64,000 nt of DNA from Alphaproteobacteria bacterium (GTDB lineage Bacteria; Pseudomonadota; Alphaproteobacteria; Micavibrionales; Micavibrionaceae), in contig CP065008.1 of NCBI GenBank assembly GCA_016699735.1, positions 1,612,001 to 1,676,000 on the forward strand. The letters are read 5' to 3'. A program made the position numbers and the translations under genes. Below are positions 1 to 8,660 of this stretch, piece by piece. Position 1 is the first letter of the stretch, and each line of letters starts with the position of its first letter. The notes beneath the pieces are model-generated. The model had not been told where the DNA came from and made no database searches. It saw nothing but the letters and a program-made list of their open reading frames with translations.

Positions 1-825
1 CTTGTTGATCCACGGCGGAATAATCAGAAGCGGCGTCTCGAAAACGCTCTCCGTCGTCGGCGAGTACTGAAGAAGCTGCATCAGGTCGTTTTCAAAGACA
101 ACGCGCCCCGGCGCCACGGCAATGTTTTTTCCAAGCTCGAACGTATCGTAATCCGTGGTGCTGATTTTCAGCTCACCGCCGCCGCGCTCCATGTCCTCGA
201 TCAGGTTTTCCAGACCCTTCACAAGGTTCTCGCCGCCTGTCTTGAGGGTTTCGTTTAACACTTCCGGGTTGGTCAGAACAAAGTTCGTCGGCGAAAGCGC
301 ATTCGCAAACAAACGGGTCGCAAAGGCCAGTTTTTCCTTTTGCCTTGAATCCATGCCCTCCGTATCCCGCACCGTCCGCTCCATCCAGCGGCAGGTCAGA
401 AGGTAAGATTGCTTGATGAAATCGAAGAGTGCGCTTTCCTGCCACTCCGGGGCGCGGAACCGCCGATCGCCGACCTCGGGTTCGATGACGGCTTTTCCGC
501 CCTGACCCATGAATTTCATCAGGCTTTCCTGCCAGAGATTAGCCCAGTCCTGCACGAATTGCGCCTGCAACTCGAAAAACTTCGTGGGGTCGGTGACAAT
601 GCTGTCCAGAAACGCCAGATAGCTCTCCCGGATGTTGAGCGGGTCGAGATCTCGGTTCAGAAAAGCGTCCATACCCTTCTGACTGCCGTGTTTTTCGACA
701 TATTCCTCGAAGATCGGCATCGCCTTTGTATAGGCGTCAAGCAAGGCGCGGCTCAAGGCCACCGGATCGGGCATTTTATAGCCGTGGTCGGTTTGTGAAG
801 GCGGTTTGGACACGGCTTTTGCCAT
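1..825 (-). CDS. phaC: Poly-beta-hydroxybutyrate synthase, class I (N-terminal part)
   Basis: The first 275 codons of PHA synthase, which polymerises 3-hydroxyacyl-CoA into storage polyester on cytoplasmic granules. The gene leaves the window at base 1. The visible part is the helical N-terminal PhaC domain, with phrases such as FFELQAQFVQDW, ALSPTNFVLTNPEVL and, at the very edge, LLIIPPWINK, which precedes the alpha/beta-hydrolase core in this family. The catalytic Cys-Asp-His triad lies outside the window. The start is the ATG at 825, giving MAKAVSKPP. The hom-glpX-recJ cluster follows on the other strand, a common alphaproteobacterial neighbourhood for phaC. Family assignment is secure; the class I call rests on the N-terminal type. 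Confidence 0.93.
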   Translation of the reverse strand, partial: MAKAVSKPPSQTDHGYKMPDPVALSRALLDAYTKAMPIFEEYVEKHGSQKGMDAFLNRDLDPLNIRESYLAFLDSIVTDPTKFFELQAQFVQDWANLWQESLMKFMGQGGKAVIEPEVGDRRFRAPEWQESALFDFIKQSYLLTCRWMERTVRDTEGMDSRQKEKLAFATRLFANALSPTNFVLTNPEVLNETLKTGGENLVKGLENLIEDMERGGGELKISTTDYDTFELGKNIAVAPGRVVFENDLMQLLQYSPTTESVFETPLLIIPPWINK

Positions 826-910
826 AATTTTCAGTGAGATGCAAAAAAGTTCTGTTGCAATATTTTAAGACTGTGCTGCAAGCAGCTTAAAAAATCAAGC
901 GCAGAATAAT

Positions 911-1612
911 TTAAGGTGAGCCGGAGGCGGCGGTCTCCGGAATCCCTGCCGTCTGAAAACGCCGACACAAAACGGCGAGATAAATGACGACAAACAAAAA
1001 AAGATAAATTTCCTCGACTTCGCTGGAACGCCAGAAAAGGTGACGGTCAAAGGCACCGAAACTTTTATCTGTAACCTTAAGAAACACGAAAAACAGAGCG
1101 CAGGGGATAACTTCGACTGAGCCTAAAATCGGTGAAAGAATTTTGGGAACCGCCTTGGAATAAAATTTCTGCAGCAGAGGGATCAAAATCCCGCAAACGA
1201 TCACACCAACTTCAAGAGCCATGCGGGGCTTCTGATCCAGCCATGAAGAAGTGTTATGAAGGTTGGTCTCCTCCTGGTCGTTCAGAGTTTTCCAGTACTC
1301 GGGTGTCGCCCACTCAAACCAGTGCTGCCCCCAGCTCAGCTCTTCGCCCAGCACGTAAATACTCCCGCACAGCGCAAGCCCGCCCCAAAGCCTGATCGCA
1401 ACCGACGGGGCGATTGTAACAAGGCGAAGGGCAAGAAAAACCGCCGGACAAAGGATCAGAGCCTGCAAATACTCATGTGGTCCGGTTTCGGAATGAAGAT
1501 CGGCCATGTAACGGTCCGGCACGAAAACCTCAATCCCGATCTGCGTGAGCATTATCAGGGCGGGAAAAAGCATCCAGACAAAGCGTTTAAGAAAAAAATC
1601 GACCAGAAACAT
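911..1612 (-). CDS. Multi-pass membrane protein with GEELSWGQ motif
   Basis: A 233-residue protein with about five or six hydrophobic segments (near residues 10-30, 50-68, 75-90, 132-150, 165-180 and 200-220). The loop after the third segment carries GEELSWGQHWFEWATPEYW and then NDQEETNLHN. The acidic pair, SWGQ and NLHN pattern recurs in uncharacterised bacterial inner-membrane proteins, so a conserved active or binding loop is likely, but no function is known to me. It is transcribed divergently from hom and lies 85 bp from phaC on the same strand. Membrane location is confident; function is unknown. Confidence 0.75.
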   Translation of the reverse strand: MFLVDFFLKRFVWMLFPALIMLTQIGIEVFVPDRYMADLHSETGPHEYLQALILCPAVFLALRLVTIAPSVAIRLWGGLALCGSIYVLGEELSWGQHWFEWATPEYWKTLNDQEETNLHNTSSWLDQKPRMALEVGVIVCGILIPLLQKFYSKAVPKILSPILGSVEVIPCALFFVFLKVTDKSFGAFDRHLFWRSSEVEEIYLFLFVVIYLAVLCRRFQTAGIPETAASGSP

Positions 1613-1788
1613 AAAGAACTTTTTTTATAAGCATATGAAAAATAAGGCTGATGATCAACCTCGGAGCAGCGGCCGAAGTGTTAAAATTGCCTAGACTGTT
1701 GTTACGGCAACACACGTTTTCTTGAATCTGGCTCAAAACCACTGTATGAACGGAGCCGGACAAGGCGTTACAGGAGGCTCTTGAAGTT

Positions 1789-3081
1789 ATGTCGCAACCC
1801 TTTCGCATCGGAATCGCAGGCCTGGGAACGGTCGGCGTAGGCGTCGTTAAAATCCTTCAGAAAAACGCAGGGCTGATTGCCCGCCGCGCCGGACGGCCGA
1901 TTGAAATCGTTGCGGTATCCGCAAAAAATGAAGACCGGGATAGGGGGGTCGATCTCTCATCCTATCAATGGGTGTCGAAAACCGAGGCTCTTGCAGGCAT
2001 CAAGGATTTGGACGCCATCGTCGAGCTGATCGGCGGTTCAGAGGGACCAGCCGCAGACCTCGTCAGAAAGTCATTAATAAACAAGCGCCATGTCGTGACC
2101 GCGAATAAGGCGCTGCTGGCGCACCACGGCTATGAATTGGCAAAGCTGGCCGATGATAGCAATGTTTGCATAATGTACGAAGCCGCGGTAGCCGGGGGCA
2201 TCCCGATCATCAAGGCCATGCGCGAAGGCCTCGCCGCCAATGAAATCAAGAGTATATATGGAATTCTTAACGGGACGTGTAACTATATCCTCACCACTAT
2301 GCGCCAGTCCGGCCGCAGCTTCGAGGATGTTCTCAAGGAAGCGCAGGCCGCAGGTTACGCCGAAGCCGATCCCGCGTTCGATATCGACGGCATCGACGCC
2401 GCGCATAAGCTCTGCCTCCTGGCGGCGATTGCGTTCGGCGTGAAGCCGGACTTCGATAATCTGACCATCGAAGGCATCCGCCATATCAACAGCACCGATA
2501 TCGCCTACGCGACGGAGTTCGGTTATCGGATAAAACTCCTCGGCGTTGCCCGACGCGAAAACGGTAAAATCTTGCAGGTGATGGAACCCTGCCTCGTTCC
2601 TATCGAAAGCCCGATGGGCATCATTGACGATGTCTATAACGCCGTCTATGTGGAAGGTGACTTCGTCGAAACCCCGCTTTTGACCGGAAAGGGCGCGGGC
2701 AGGGGGCCAACAGCCTCCTCGGTCGTCGCCGACCTCATCGACCTCGCAAGAGGGCACAGATTACCCGCCTTCGGCATCCCGGCGAAAGACCTTCAGGACG
2801 CCGTCTGGGCCGATCCCGGCGAAACGGTCAACAGCTACTACCTGCGTCTGATGGTTGTCGATCGGGCGGGCGTAATCGCCGATGTTTCGGCCATCCTCAG
2901 GGATAAGAATATTTCCATAGAAGGCCTGGTGCAAAGGGGCCGCGACCCCGGTCAGGCCGTCCCGGTCATCATTACCACCCACGAAACCCGCCACGCGGAT
3001 ATGGCCGGGGCGTGCGAATTGATCGAAAAGCTGGATTGCTGCATCGAAAAACCGCGCCTGATGGTCATCGAGCAAATATAG
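1789..3081 (+). CDS. hom: Homoserine dehydrogenase
   Basis: Reduces aspartate semialdehyde to homoserine in threonine and methionine synthesis, using NAD(P)H. The 430-residue length is normal for the long ACT-containing form. Seen in order: an N-terminal Rossmann fold with GIAGLGTVGVGVV (about residues 8-20), the VTANKALLA segment, the catalytic-domain phrases GILNGTCNYILT and EADPAFDIDGIDAAHKL, and a C-terminal ACT domain starting near residue 350 (RLMVVDRAGVIADVSAIL) that usually gives threonine feedback. The ATG at 1789 has AGGAGG at about 1771. It heads the conserved order hom-glpX-recJ. Confidence 0.97.
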   Translation: MSQPFRIGIAGLGTVGVGVVKILQKNAGLIARRAGRPIEIVAVSAKNEDRDRGVDLSSYQWVSKTEALAGIKDLDAIVELIGGSEGPAADLVRKSLINKRHVVTANKALLAHHGYELAKLADDSNVCIMYEAAVAGGIPIIKAMREGLAANEIKSIYGILNGTCNYILTTMRQSGRSFEDVLKEAQAAGYAEADPAFDIDGIDAAHKLCLLAAIAFGVKPDFDNLTIEGIRHINSTDIAYATEFGYRIKLLGVARRENGKILQVMEPCLVPIESPMGIIDDVYNAVYVEGDFVETPLLTGKGAGRGPTASSVVADLIDLARGHRLPAFGIPAKDLQDAVWADPGETVNSYYLRLMVVDRAGVIADVSAILRDKNISIEGLVQRGRDPGQAVPVIITTHETRHADMAGACELIEKLDCCIEKPRLMVIEQI

Positions 3082-3149
3082 GCTTGTAATTACATAATCA
3101 CTCAAATAGGATAGGGCGCTTTTTTAAACCTTCAAGGAAAGACTGCACA

Positions 3150-4175
3150 ATGACGCAAAAGGCGAGGACGATGACGGATAACTCGGCAGAACTGGAACTG
3201 AACATGGACCGCAACCTCGCGCTCGAAGTCGTGCGTGTAACGGAGGCTGCGGCTCTGGCCGCCTCCAAACTGGTCGGCCGCGGCGACAAGGACGGCGCGG
3301 ATCAGGCAGCCGTTGACGCCATGCGGAGCGCCTTGAACGCCCTCAATATCCGTGGAAAAGTCGTCATTGGCGAAGGGGAACGCGATGAAGCCCCTATGCT
3401 CTATATCGGCGAGGAAGTCGGCACGGGCACAGGCCCGAAGGTGGACATCGCCCTCGACCCGTTGGAGGGAACAGACATCACGGCCCGCGGTGGCCCGAAC
3501 GCGCTGGCGGTCATTGCGATGACCGATGAGGGCGGATTCCTGAACGCCCCCGATGTCTATATGGAAAAAATTGCGGTCGGTCCCGGCATCGACCCGAAAA
3601 TCCTGAGCCTCGACGATCCCATCGGCGACGTCCTGAAGCGTCTGGCGAAGGAAAAAGACGGCAAAATTGAAGATCTGGCCGTCTGCATCCTCGACCGCCC
3701 GCGCCACGAAAAACTCATCAATAGCGTACGCGAAGCCGGCGCGCGCATCATCCTCATCGGTGACGGCGACGTCAGCGCAGTCATTGCAACAACCGAACCG
3801 GAAAACACCGGGATAGATCTGTATGTCGGCTCCGGCGGCGCACCGGAAGGTGTATTGGCGGCGGCGGCGTTGCAATGCACCGGCGGCGCGATACTGGGCA
3901 GGCTCGTCTTCCGCAACGAGGATGAAATCGCCCGCGCCGAACGCTGGGGCATTAAGGATCTCAATCGTGTTTACAAGACAAACGATCTGGCTAGCGGCGA
4001 AAACGTGATGTTCGCAGCCACGGGCGTAACCGACGGCGCCACGATGCGCGGCGTACGCCGCTCGGCAGCAGGAGCCAAGACCTCCTCTATCGTCATGCGC
4101 TCAAAATCCGGCACGATCCGCCGGATTGAATCGACCCACAATTTCCGCCGCAAGACGTGGCTGCAGTCGATATAA
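3150..4175 (+). CDS. glpX: Class II fructose-1,6-bisphosphatase
   Basis: Hydrolyses fructose-1,6-bisphosphate to fructose-6-phosphate in gluconeogenesis, a cytosolic metal-dependent enzyme. The GlpX signature is clear: RVTEAAALAASKLVGRGDK near the N-terminus, GEGERDEAPMLYIGEEVG, DPLEGTDITARGG and GSGGAPEGVLAAAALQC. The 341-residue length is typical. The ATG at 3150 is preceded by AAGGAAAG at good spacing; a second in-frame ATG at 3171 (MTDNSAELEL) is the main alternative. It lies 68 bp after hom and is probably co-transcribed, as in many alphaproteobacteria. Confidence 0.96.
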   Translation: MTQKARTMTDNSAELELNMDRNLALEVVRVTEAAALAASKLVGRGDKDGADQAAVDAMRSALNALNIRGKVVIGEGERDEAPMLYIGEEVGTGTGPKVDIALDPLEGTDITARGGPNALAVIAMTDEGGFLNAPDVYMEKIAVGPGIDPKILSLDDPIGDVLKRLAKEKDGKIEDLAVCILDRPRHEKLINSVREAGARIILIGDGDVSAVIATTEPENTGIDLYVGSGGAPEGVLAAAALQCTGGAILGRLVFRNEDEIARAERWGIKDLNRVYKTNDLASGENVMFAATGVTDGATMRGVRRSAAGAKTSSIVMRSKSGTIRRIESTHNFRRKTWLQSI

Positions 4176-4184
4176 GGCAGAACT

Positions 4185-4460
4185 ATGGGGGTTGAGCAAT
4201 GTGAAAGGCACAGTCAAAAACTCTCAGGAGTTTTATCTTGCCCTCACGTGTATTCAGCAGCAAAATATAAACAGCCTCTTATCCCTTGCAAAAAGTTATA
4301 CGCGGATGGTATCCCTTACGTTGTATGTAGTGAATGTGAAAAAAACTACCAACAAGATATACTTGCCGATGACTTTCCGCCTAACGTGAGTCCGTTATGT
4401 GAGCAGTGCCTAATGGACTGGGCATTGAACAGCGTAAGCGCCTCTGTGGATAAACCATGA
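4185..4460 (+). CDS. Small hypothetical protein with paired CxxC motifs
   Basis: A possible 91-codon gene filling the 337 bp between glpX and recJ. The C-terminal half contains VCSEC and LCEQC, two CxxC pairs about 25 residues apart, as in small zinc ribbons. Against it, the N-terminal half has no recognisable pattern, the codon usage is unlike its neighbours and a second overlapping frame is also open. The start at 4185 has only a modest AAGGCAG upstream. I do not recognise a family. If it is not a gene, the gap holds no other feature I can support. Confidence 0.4.
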   Translation: MGVEQCERHSQKLSGVLSCPHVYSAAKYKQPLIPCKKLYADGIPYVVCSECEKNYQQDILADDFPPNVSPLCEQCLMDWALNSVSASVDKP

Positions 4461-4512
4461 CTTTTTCCGGCTGTGGCTACTCCACGGGCCATGAAAATCT
4501 TAAGCTGATCCC

Positions 4513-6354
4513 ATGACAAACGGCGTTTTGGTTGAGGAATCCCTGCTGCGTTCGCGGTGGGTGCTGACGGACTCTCCCTTGGATGAGATTGAAAAAATCG
4601 CCCGCGCTCATAGCTTGCCGGAAATCATCGCCCGCCTCCTCTACGCCCGCGGCATTACGGCGCCAGACGTGCCGCGCTTCCTCCGCCCGACCCTCAAGGA
4701 TCATTTCCCCGATCCTTTGACGCTGAAGGGCATGAGCGATATGGCCGATGATGTCGCTCAAGCGATTGAAGCGAAGGCGCAATTCGCAATCTTCGGCGAT
4801 TTCGACGTGGACGGCGCGACCTCTTCCGCAATTTTATACCGCTTTCTGAAACATCTAGGCTTCGATCCGCCCGTCTACATCCCCGACCGTGTGGGCGAGG
4901 GTTACGGCCCGAATATCGAGGCGCTGAAAACCTTGCGCCGACAGGGTACGGAAATTCTCTTCATGCTCGATTGCGGCACGACCGCTTTCGATATCATAAA
5001 GGCCGGAACGGAGATGGGCCTCAAAATTATTATCCTCGACCACCATGAGGCTGAGGAAAAACTCCCCGAAGCCTGGCACGTCATCAATCCCAAGCGCAAG
5101 GACGATACCTCCGGCCTGACCATGCTGGCAGCCTGCGGCGTAACCTTTCTCGCCTGCGTAGCAATCAACAGCCGCTTGCGCGAACGCGGCTGGTACACGG
5201 CGCAAAACTTGAAAGAGCCCGATCTGAAATCCTTCATGGATATTCTGGCGCTGGGCACGGTCTGCGATATGGTCCCTCTGACAGGGCCAAACCGCTTGTT
5301 CGTCCGCACAGGATTTTCCACCCCCGAAAACAAGCTGAACACGGGCATAAGGGCGCTCATGGAAGTCGCCCGGATCAAAGCGCCGATCACAACCTACGAT
5401 GCCGGATTCGTCCTCGGCCCGCGCATTAACGCCGGAAGCAGGGTTCATAAAGCCGATCTGGGCGCAAGGCTTCTCTGTACCGACAATCCCGAAGAGGCCA
5501 AAAACATCGCCTGGACGCTCGATGATTGCAACAAGCTCCGCAAGGAGATGCAGCTTGAAATGGAAGAACAGGCCATGCGGATGGTCGAGGACAGGAACCT
5601 GCAGGACGCGCCGATCATTCTGGTCGATCAGGAAGGCTGGCATCCGGGCCTCAGCGGTCTGGTCGCCGGAAACTTGAAGGAAAAATATGGACGTCCCGCC
5701 TGCGTAGTTGCTTACGCGGAGTCCCTCTCGGGACAGATTGAGGGGCGCGGCTCCGGGCGGTCGGTCCCCGGAATCCACATCGCCAACGCCTTTATCGATG
5801 CCCGCGCCGCCGGATGGCTGGAAAAGGGCGGTGGACACGCCATGGCCGGGGGCTTTACCGTCCTGCCCGAAAAGATGGAGGGGCTGCGTGACTTTCTCTA
5901 TACCCACATCAGCGCACAACAAACATCCGGTGCAATCAATATCACAACATCAATCGACGGAGTCCTCTCGGCGCGGGGAATAACAGTCGAACTGGTCACA
6001 CTGTTGCAGGATTTCATCGGCCCCTTCGGGCAGGAACACCCGGAGCCGATTTTTGCTTTAACGGACATGAAAATCCACAGCGCCGATATCGTGGGCGAAA
6101 AGCACGTCCGGCTTCTGGTCTCTGACCGCGAAGGCGGCCCAAGGGTAAAGGCCATGGCCTTCCGCGCCGTCGGGTCGCCGATGGGCGAAATGCTGCTCAG
6201 CCGGAACAAGGGACCGGTGCATCTGGCCGCAACTCTGAAAATCAACGAATGGCAAGGTCGCCAGAGCGCGGAAATCATCATTCAGGACGCCGCCCCGGCA
6301 AAAAAACAGGAAGCAGGAGCATCGAAACACCGCCAAACCGCCGAGGCGATCTGA
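4513..6354 (+). CDS. recJ: Single-stranded-DNA-specific exonuclease RecJ
   Basis: A 5'-to-3' single-strand DNA exonuclease used in recombination and mismatch repair. The DHH phosphoesterase motifs are present: FGDFDVDGATSSAIL (motif I), LDCGTTAFD, ILDHHEAEEKLP (the DHH motif), then LGPRINAGSR and the DHHA1 signature EGWHPGLSGLVAGNLKEKYGRP followed by GRGSGRS and GGGHAMAGGF. The 613-residue length is standard. The ATG at 4513 gives MTNGVLVEES; its ribosome site is weak. It is the third gene of hom-glpX-recJ, after a 337 bp gap that holds at most one small ORF. Confidence 0.96.
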   Translation: MTNGVLVEESLLRSRWVLTDSPLDEIEKIARAHSLPEIIARLLYARGITAPDVPRFLRPTLKDHFPDPLTLKGMSDMADDVAQAIEAKAQFAIFGDFDVDGATSSAILYRFLKHLGFDPPVYIPDRVGEGYGPNIEALKTLRRQGTEILFMLDCGTTAFDIIKAGTEMGLKIIILDHHEAEEKLPEAWHVINPKRKDDTSGLTMLAACGVTFLACVAINSRLRERGWYTAQNLKEPDLKSFMDILALGTVCDMVPLTGPNRLFVRTGFSTPENKLNTGIRALMEVARIKAPITTYDAGFVLGPRINAGSRVHKADLGARLLCTDNPEEAKNIAWTLDDCNKLRKEMQLEMEEQAMRMVEDRNLQDAPIILVDQEGWHPGLSGLVAGNLKEKYGRPACVVAYAESLSGQIEGRGSGRSVPGIHIANAFIDARAAGWLEKGGGHAMAGGFTVLPEKMEGLRDFLYTHISAQQTSGAINITTSIDGVLSARGITVELVTLLQDFIGPFGQEHPEPIFALTDMKIHSADIVGEKHVRLLVSDREGGPRVKAMAFRAVGSPMGEMLLSRNKGPVHLAATLKINEWQGRQSAEIIIQDAAPAKKQEAGASKHRQTAEAI

Positions 6355-6374
6355 GCAAGGAACGGTCATCAATC

Positions 6375-7283
6375 GTGTTGACAACCATCAGGACTTTCAT
6401 CGAAACGCATTTTGGCGCCTTTCTGCTTCTGGCGTTCGTTCTGGGCTTGACCGTTCCGGGCATCGAAGCCACGCCCAAAAATGCCATTCTGTTTTTGCAG
6501 GCCACGATTATCCTCTTCGCCTGCTCGAAAATCCGTATCGCCGATTTTAGCGACTTCCGGGCGCGGGACGTGGGAGGTTTCTATATCCTGCGCTTTATTT
6601 TATTGCCAATACTCATGTTCTACGTGGCGGCGATCTTCGTGCCGGACTACAAATATGCGCTTCTTCTCCTCGGAACGATGCCCTGCGGCGCAACGCTTCC
6701 GGCGATGATGAGCATCCTCGGGGGCAACCCGGCCTTGGGTCTGACCGCCACCACAATCTCAGGTCTTCTGTCGCCCTTCGTCGTATCCGTCATCTTCGCG
6801 TTATTCAGCACGATGGGCCTGCAGCTTGATATTTACGGGATGTTCCAGACGCTCTTTATCGTCATCTTCTGTCCTGTCCTTCTCTATTTTGGTGTCCTCA
6901 GGCGCATCGAACCTCTAAAGTTAAAGATGCGCGAAAACGCGTCCATGATGGCCATTATCCTGATCTTTGGCGTCATCATGATTGTAGTCGCCTACCAGAG
7001 GGAAAAATTTTTTCAGGAGCCGTGGTTCTTCGCCGAGGCGTTTATCGTCGGAACCATCGCCTATTTCATCTATTACGCCCTGGGCTGGTTTCTCTTCAAA
7101 AACCGCGACCGCAGCACCCGCATCAGCTATTCTTTAATGGGCGGAAACAACAACATAGCCCTTGGAATCAGCCTCGCCGCCCTCTATTTCCCCGAAAAGG
7201 AAATGTTTATTCTTGTCGTCTGGGAAATTTTGTGGATAATGGGTGTTACATTATTTCAGTTGTATGTTAAGAGGTATCCGTAA
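6375..7283 (+). CDS. Bile acid:sodium symporter (BASS) family transporter
   Basis: An inner-membrane protein of about 302 residues with eight to ten hydrophobic helices. The pattern fits the SBF/BASS fold: LLLLGTMPCGATLPAMMSILGGNPALG in the middle and SYSLMGGNNNIALGISLAALYFP near the C-terminus, both glycine- and asparagine-rich crossing regions. The substrate cannot be read from sequence; family members carry bile acids, organic anions or arsenite. The frame stays open back into recJ, but residues encoded before 6375 overlap recJ and look non-native, so I place the start at the GTG at 6375, with TTG 6378 as alternative. AAGGA lies at 6357-6361. Confidence 0.8.
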   Translation: MLTTIRTFIETHFGAFLLLAFVLGLTVPGIEATPKNAILFLQATIILFACSKIRIADFSDFRARDVGGFYILRFILLPILMFYVAAIFVPDYKYALLLLGTMPCGATLPAMMSILGGNPALGLTATTISGLLSPFVVSVIFALFSTMGLQLDIYGMFQTLFIVIFCPVLLYFGVLRRIEPLKLKMRENASMMAIILIFGVIMIVVAYQREKFFQEPWFFAEAFIVGTIAYFIYYALGWFLFKNRDRSTRISYSLMGGNNNIALGISLAALYFPEKEMFILVVWEILWIMGVTLFQLYVKRYP

Positions 7284-7328
7284 CGTCAGGGCATAAAGCG
7301 TTGCGTTACAGCAAAATGCGGGAAAAAG

Positions 7329-7802
7329 ATGCAGATTAAAAAGGTCCAGGGACTGCTCAGCGGTGTGGTGATCCTCTCGGAGGCCAGTCATGTCTTTTGC
7401 TGCGTCCTTCCGACGCTCTTTAGCATCATGGGCATTCTGGTTGGTTTGGGCGTAGCAGGGGCTATGCCGTTATGGCTCAGCGGCGTTCATGAAATGATCC
7501 ACGAGTGGGAACTCCCGATCATCATCTCCTCCGGTCTGATTTTGCTTCTGGGGTGGACCGTCCATTACGTCAGCGAAAAAATGGATTGTCATGACACGGG
7601 CTGCCATCATCCGCCCTGCGGACCGCAGAAAAAAAGCGCTGCGACGATCCTCAAAATAGCCACGCTTTTATTCATTGCCAACATCGCAGTGTTTCTGGTC
7701 TTCCATAAAGGCCTGCAGAATCTGGGCTTGGTCAGCGATCCTGCTCACATCGCAGCTTCAGAATCTGGTCATCCCGAAGATCACGACGGCCACCGGCATT
7801 AA
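7329..7802 (+). CDS. MerC-like membrane protein with Cys/His-rich loop and tail
   Basis: A 157-residue protein with about four membrane segments. The first contains a cysteine pair (C24-C25) in SHVFCCVLPTLFSIMG, resembling the mercury or metal uptake helix of MerC/MerT proteins. The loop at residues 85-98 carries three cysteines and several histidines (C87, C92, H93-H94, C97), and the C-terminus is histidine- and acid-rich (ends DHDGHRH). This suggests metal binding or transport, but no mer genes are nearby. Its last four bases overlap the end of the convergent hisI. Metal handling is inference from composition. Confidence 0.7.
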   Translation: MQIKKVQGLLSGVVILSEASHVFCCVLPTLFSIMGILVGLGVAGAMPLWLSGVHEMIHEWELPIIISSGLILLLGWTVHYVSEKMDCHDTGCHHPPCGPQKKSAATILKIATLLFIANIAVFLVFHKGLQNLGLVSDPAHIAASESGHPEDHDGHRH

Positions 7803-8218
7803 TCCTCTTCGCTGAAAACCAGAGCCGCCGGACGGCCCTCCTTCATAGGCAGGGAAACTTTTCTATAAAAGCAGCTATGACGCCCTGTATGACAGGTGCC
7901 CTCAGCGTCCTCGTGACCCTTCGGCTTACGCACCTCTACAAAAAGCAGCAGGCAATCCTGATCGCAATCGGTTCTGAGTTCTACAACCTTTTGCACAAAA
8001 CCGCTGGTGGCTCCTTTATGCCAGAGCATCTTGCGGCTCCTTGACCAGTAATGAGCTTCTCCGCTCTCCAGCGTCTTGCAAAGAGCCTCGTCGTTCATAT
8101 AGGCCATCATCAGAACCCGGCCCGTTTCCGCACACTGGGTAATACACGGGATAAGCCCGTTCGCATCGTAAGCGGGCTGGAAGTCAAGCCCTTCCTCAAG
8201 GTCAATTTTTTTGGACAT
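7799..8218 (-). CDS. hisI: Phosphoribosyl-AMP cyclohydrolase
   Basis: Opens the purine ring of phosphoribosyl-AMP in the third step of histidine synthesis; a cytosolic Zn/Mg enzyme. The 139 residues carry VLMMAYMNDEAL, HYWSRSRKMLWHKGATSG, the metal region DCDQDCLLLFVE and the zinc ligands in CHTGRHSCFYR. It is the stand-alone HisI form, without a fused HisE domain, and no other his gene is in the window. The ATG at 8218 has AAGGAAG upstream and is preferred over a GTG at 8224. Its 3' end overlaps the convergent gene ending at 7802. Confidence 0.95.
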   Translation of the reverse strand: MSKKIDLEEGLDFQPAYDANGLIPCITQCAETGRVLMMAYMNDEALCKTLESGEAHYWSRSRKMLWHKGATSGFVQKVVELRTDCDQDCLLLFVEVRKPKGHEDAEGTCHTGRHSCFYRKVSLPMKEGRPAALVFSEED

Positions 8219-8228
8219 AATCACTTCC

Positions 8229-8660
8229 TTAATGGGACCACGTACGCTCGACCCAGCGCTGGCGCCGGTAATCGTATTTCAGTTCGCCGCTCAGGCTGCC
8301 CGCACGCCCGCGAGGATCCTTGATACTGCAATAATATTCCGACTGCGTATTCTGATGAACAAAGCCATTATGAAGCAGCATCGCGCGCGGGTAGGGGACA
8401 TAACGCAACTTGACCTCTTCCCCATCCAGCTTGATATGATCGAGAGTATTTTTGGTCAGCAGCATCTCATGCTCATGCTCAAGCGCATATTCTCGGGACT
8501 CTTCGCAAATTCTCATCGCCAGCTCAATTTCAACGGCCACATCGTCGTAATATTTAGCATCGCGCTGGTTGAAAAGAGCATACCCAAGCCCGAAAACGAC
8601 CGCAACCGCAGCCAGAAGCCGGATTTTAGATTGCTCTTTCAGGCGCTCAAGAAAGCTCAT
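8229..8660 (-). CDS. Hypothetical single-pass membrane protein coupled to gshB
   Basis: A 143-residue protein with a basic N-terminus and one hydrophobic helix (about residues 13-30, IRLLAAVAVVFGLGYALF), then a charged, soluble domain rich in Glu, His and Tyr. The likely topology is an N-terminal anchor with the rest in the periplasm. Its ATG overlaps the gshB stop in an ATGA arrangement (8657-8660), so it is almost certainly translated from the gshB mRNA. I do not recognise the family. A single upstream promoter before gshB probably serves both genes, with hisI 10 bp downstream. Confidence 0.7.
   Translation of the reverse strand: MSFLERLKEQSKIRLLAAVAVVFGLGYALFNQRDAKYYDDVAVEIELAMRICEESREYALEHEHEMLLTKNTLDHIKLDGEEVKLRYVPYPRAMLLHNGFVHQNTQSEYYCSIKDPRGRAGSLSGELKYDYRRQRWVERTWSH

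Noticed and set aside
1613..1788. Riboswitch before hom
   Set aside because: Only a GGCTC/GAGCC pair was found; no SAM, lysine or threonine-leader pattern is present.
4855..5922. A 355-codon open frame on the minus strand
   Set aside because: It is antisense to recJ and reflects the codon bias of that gene.
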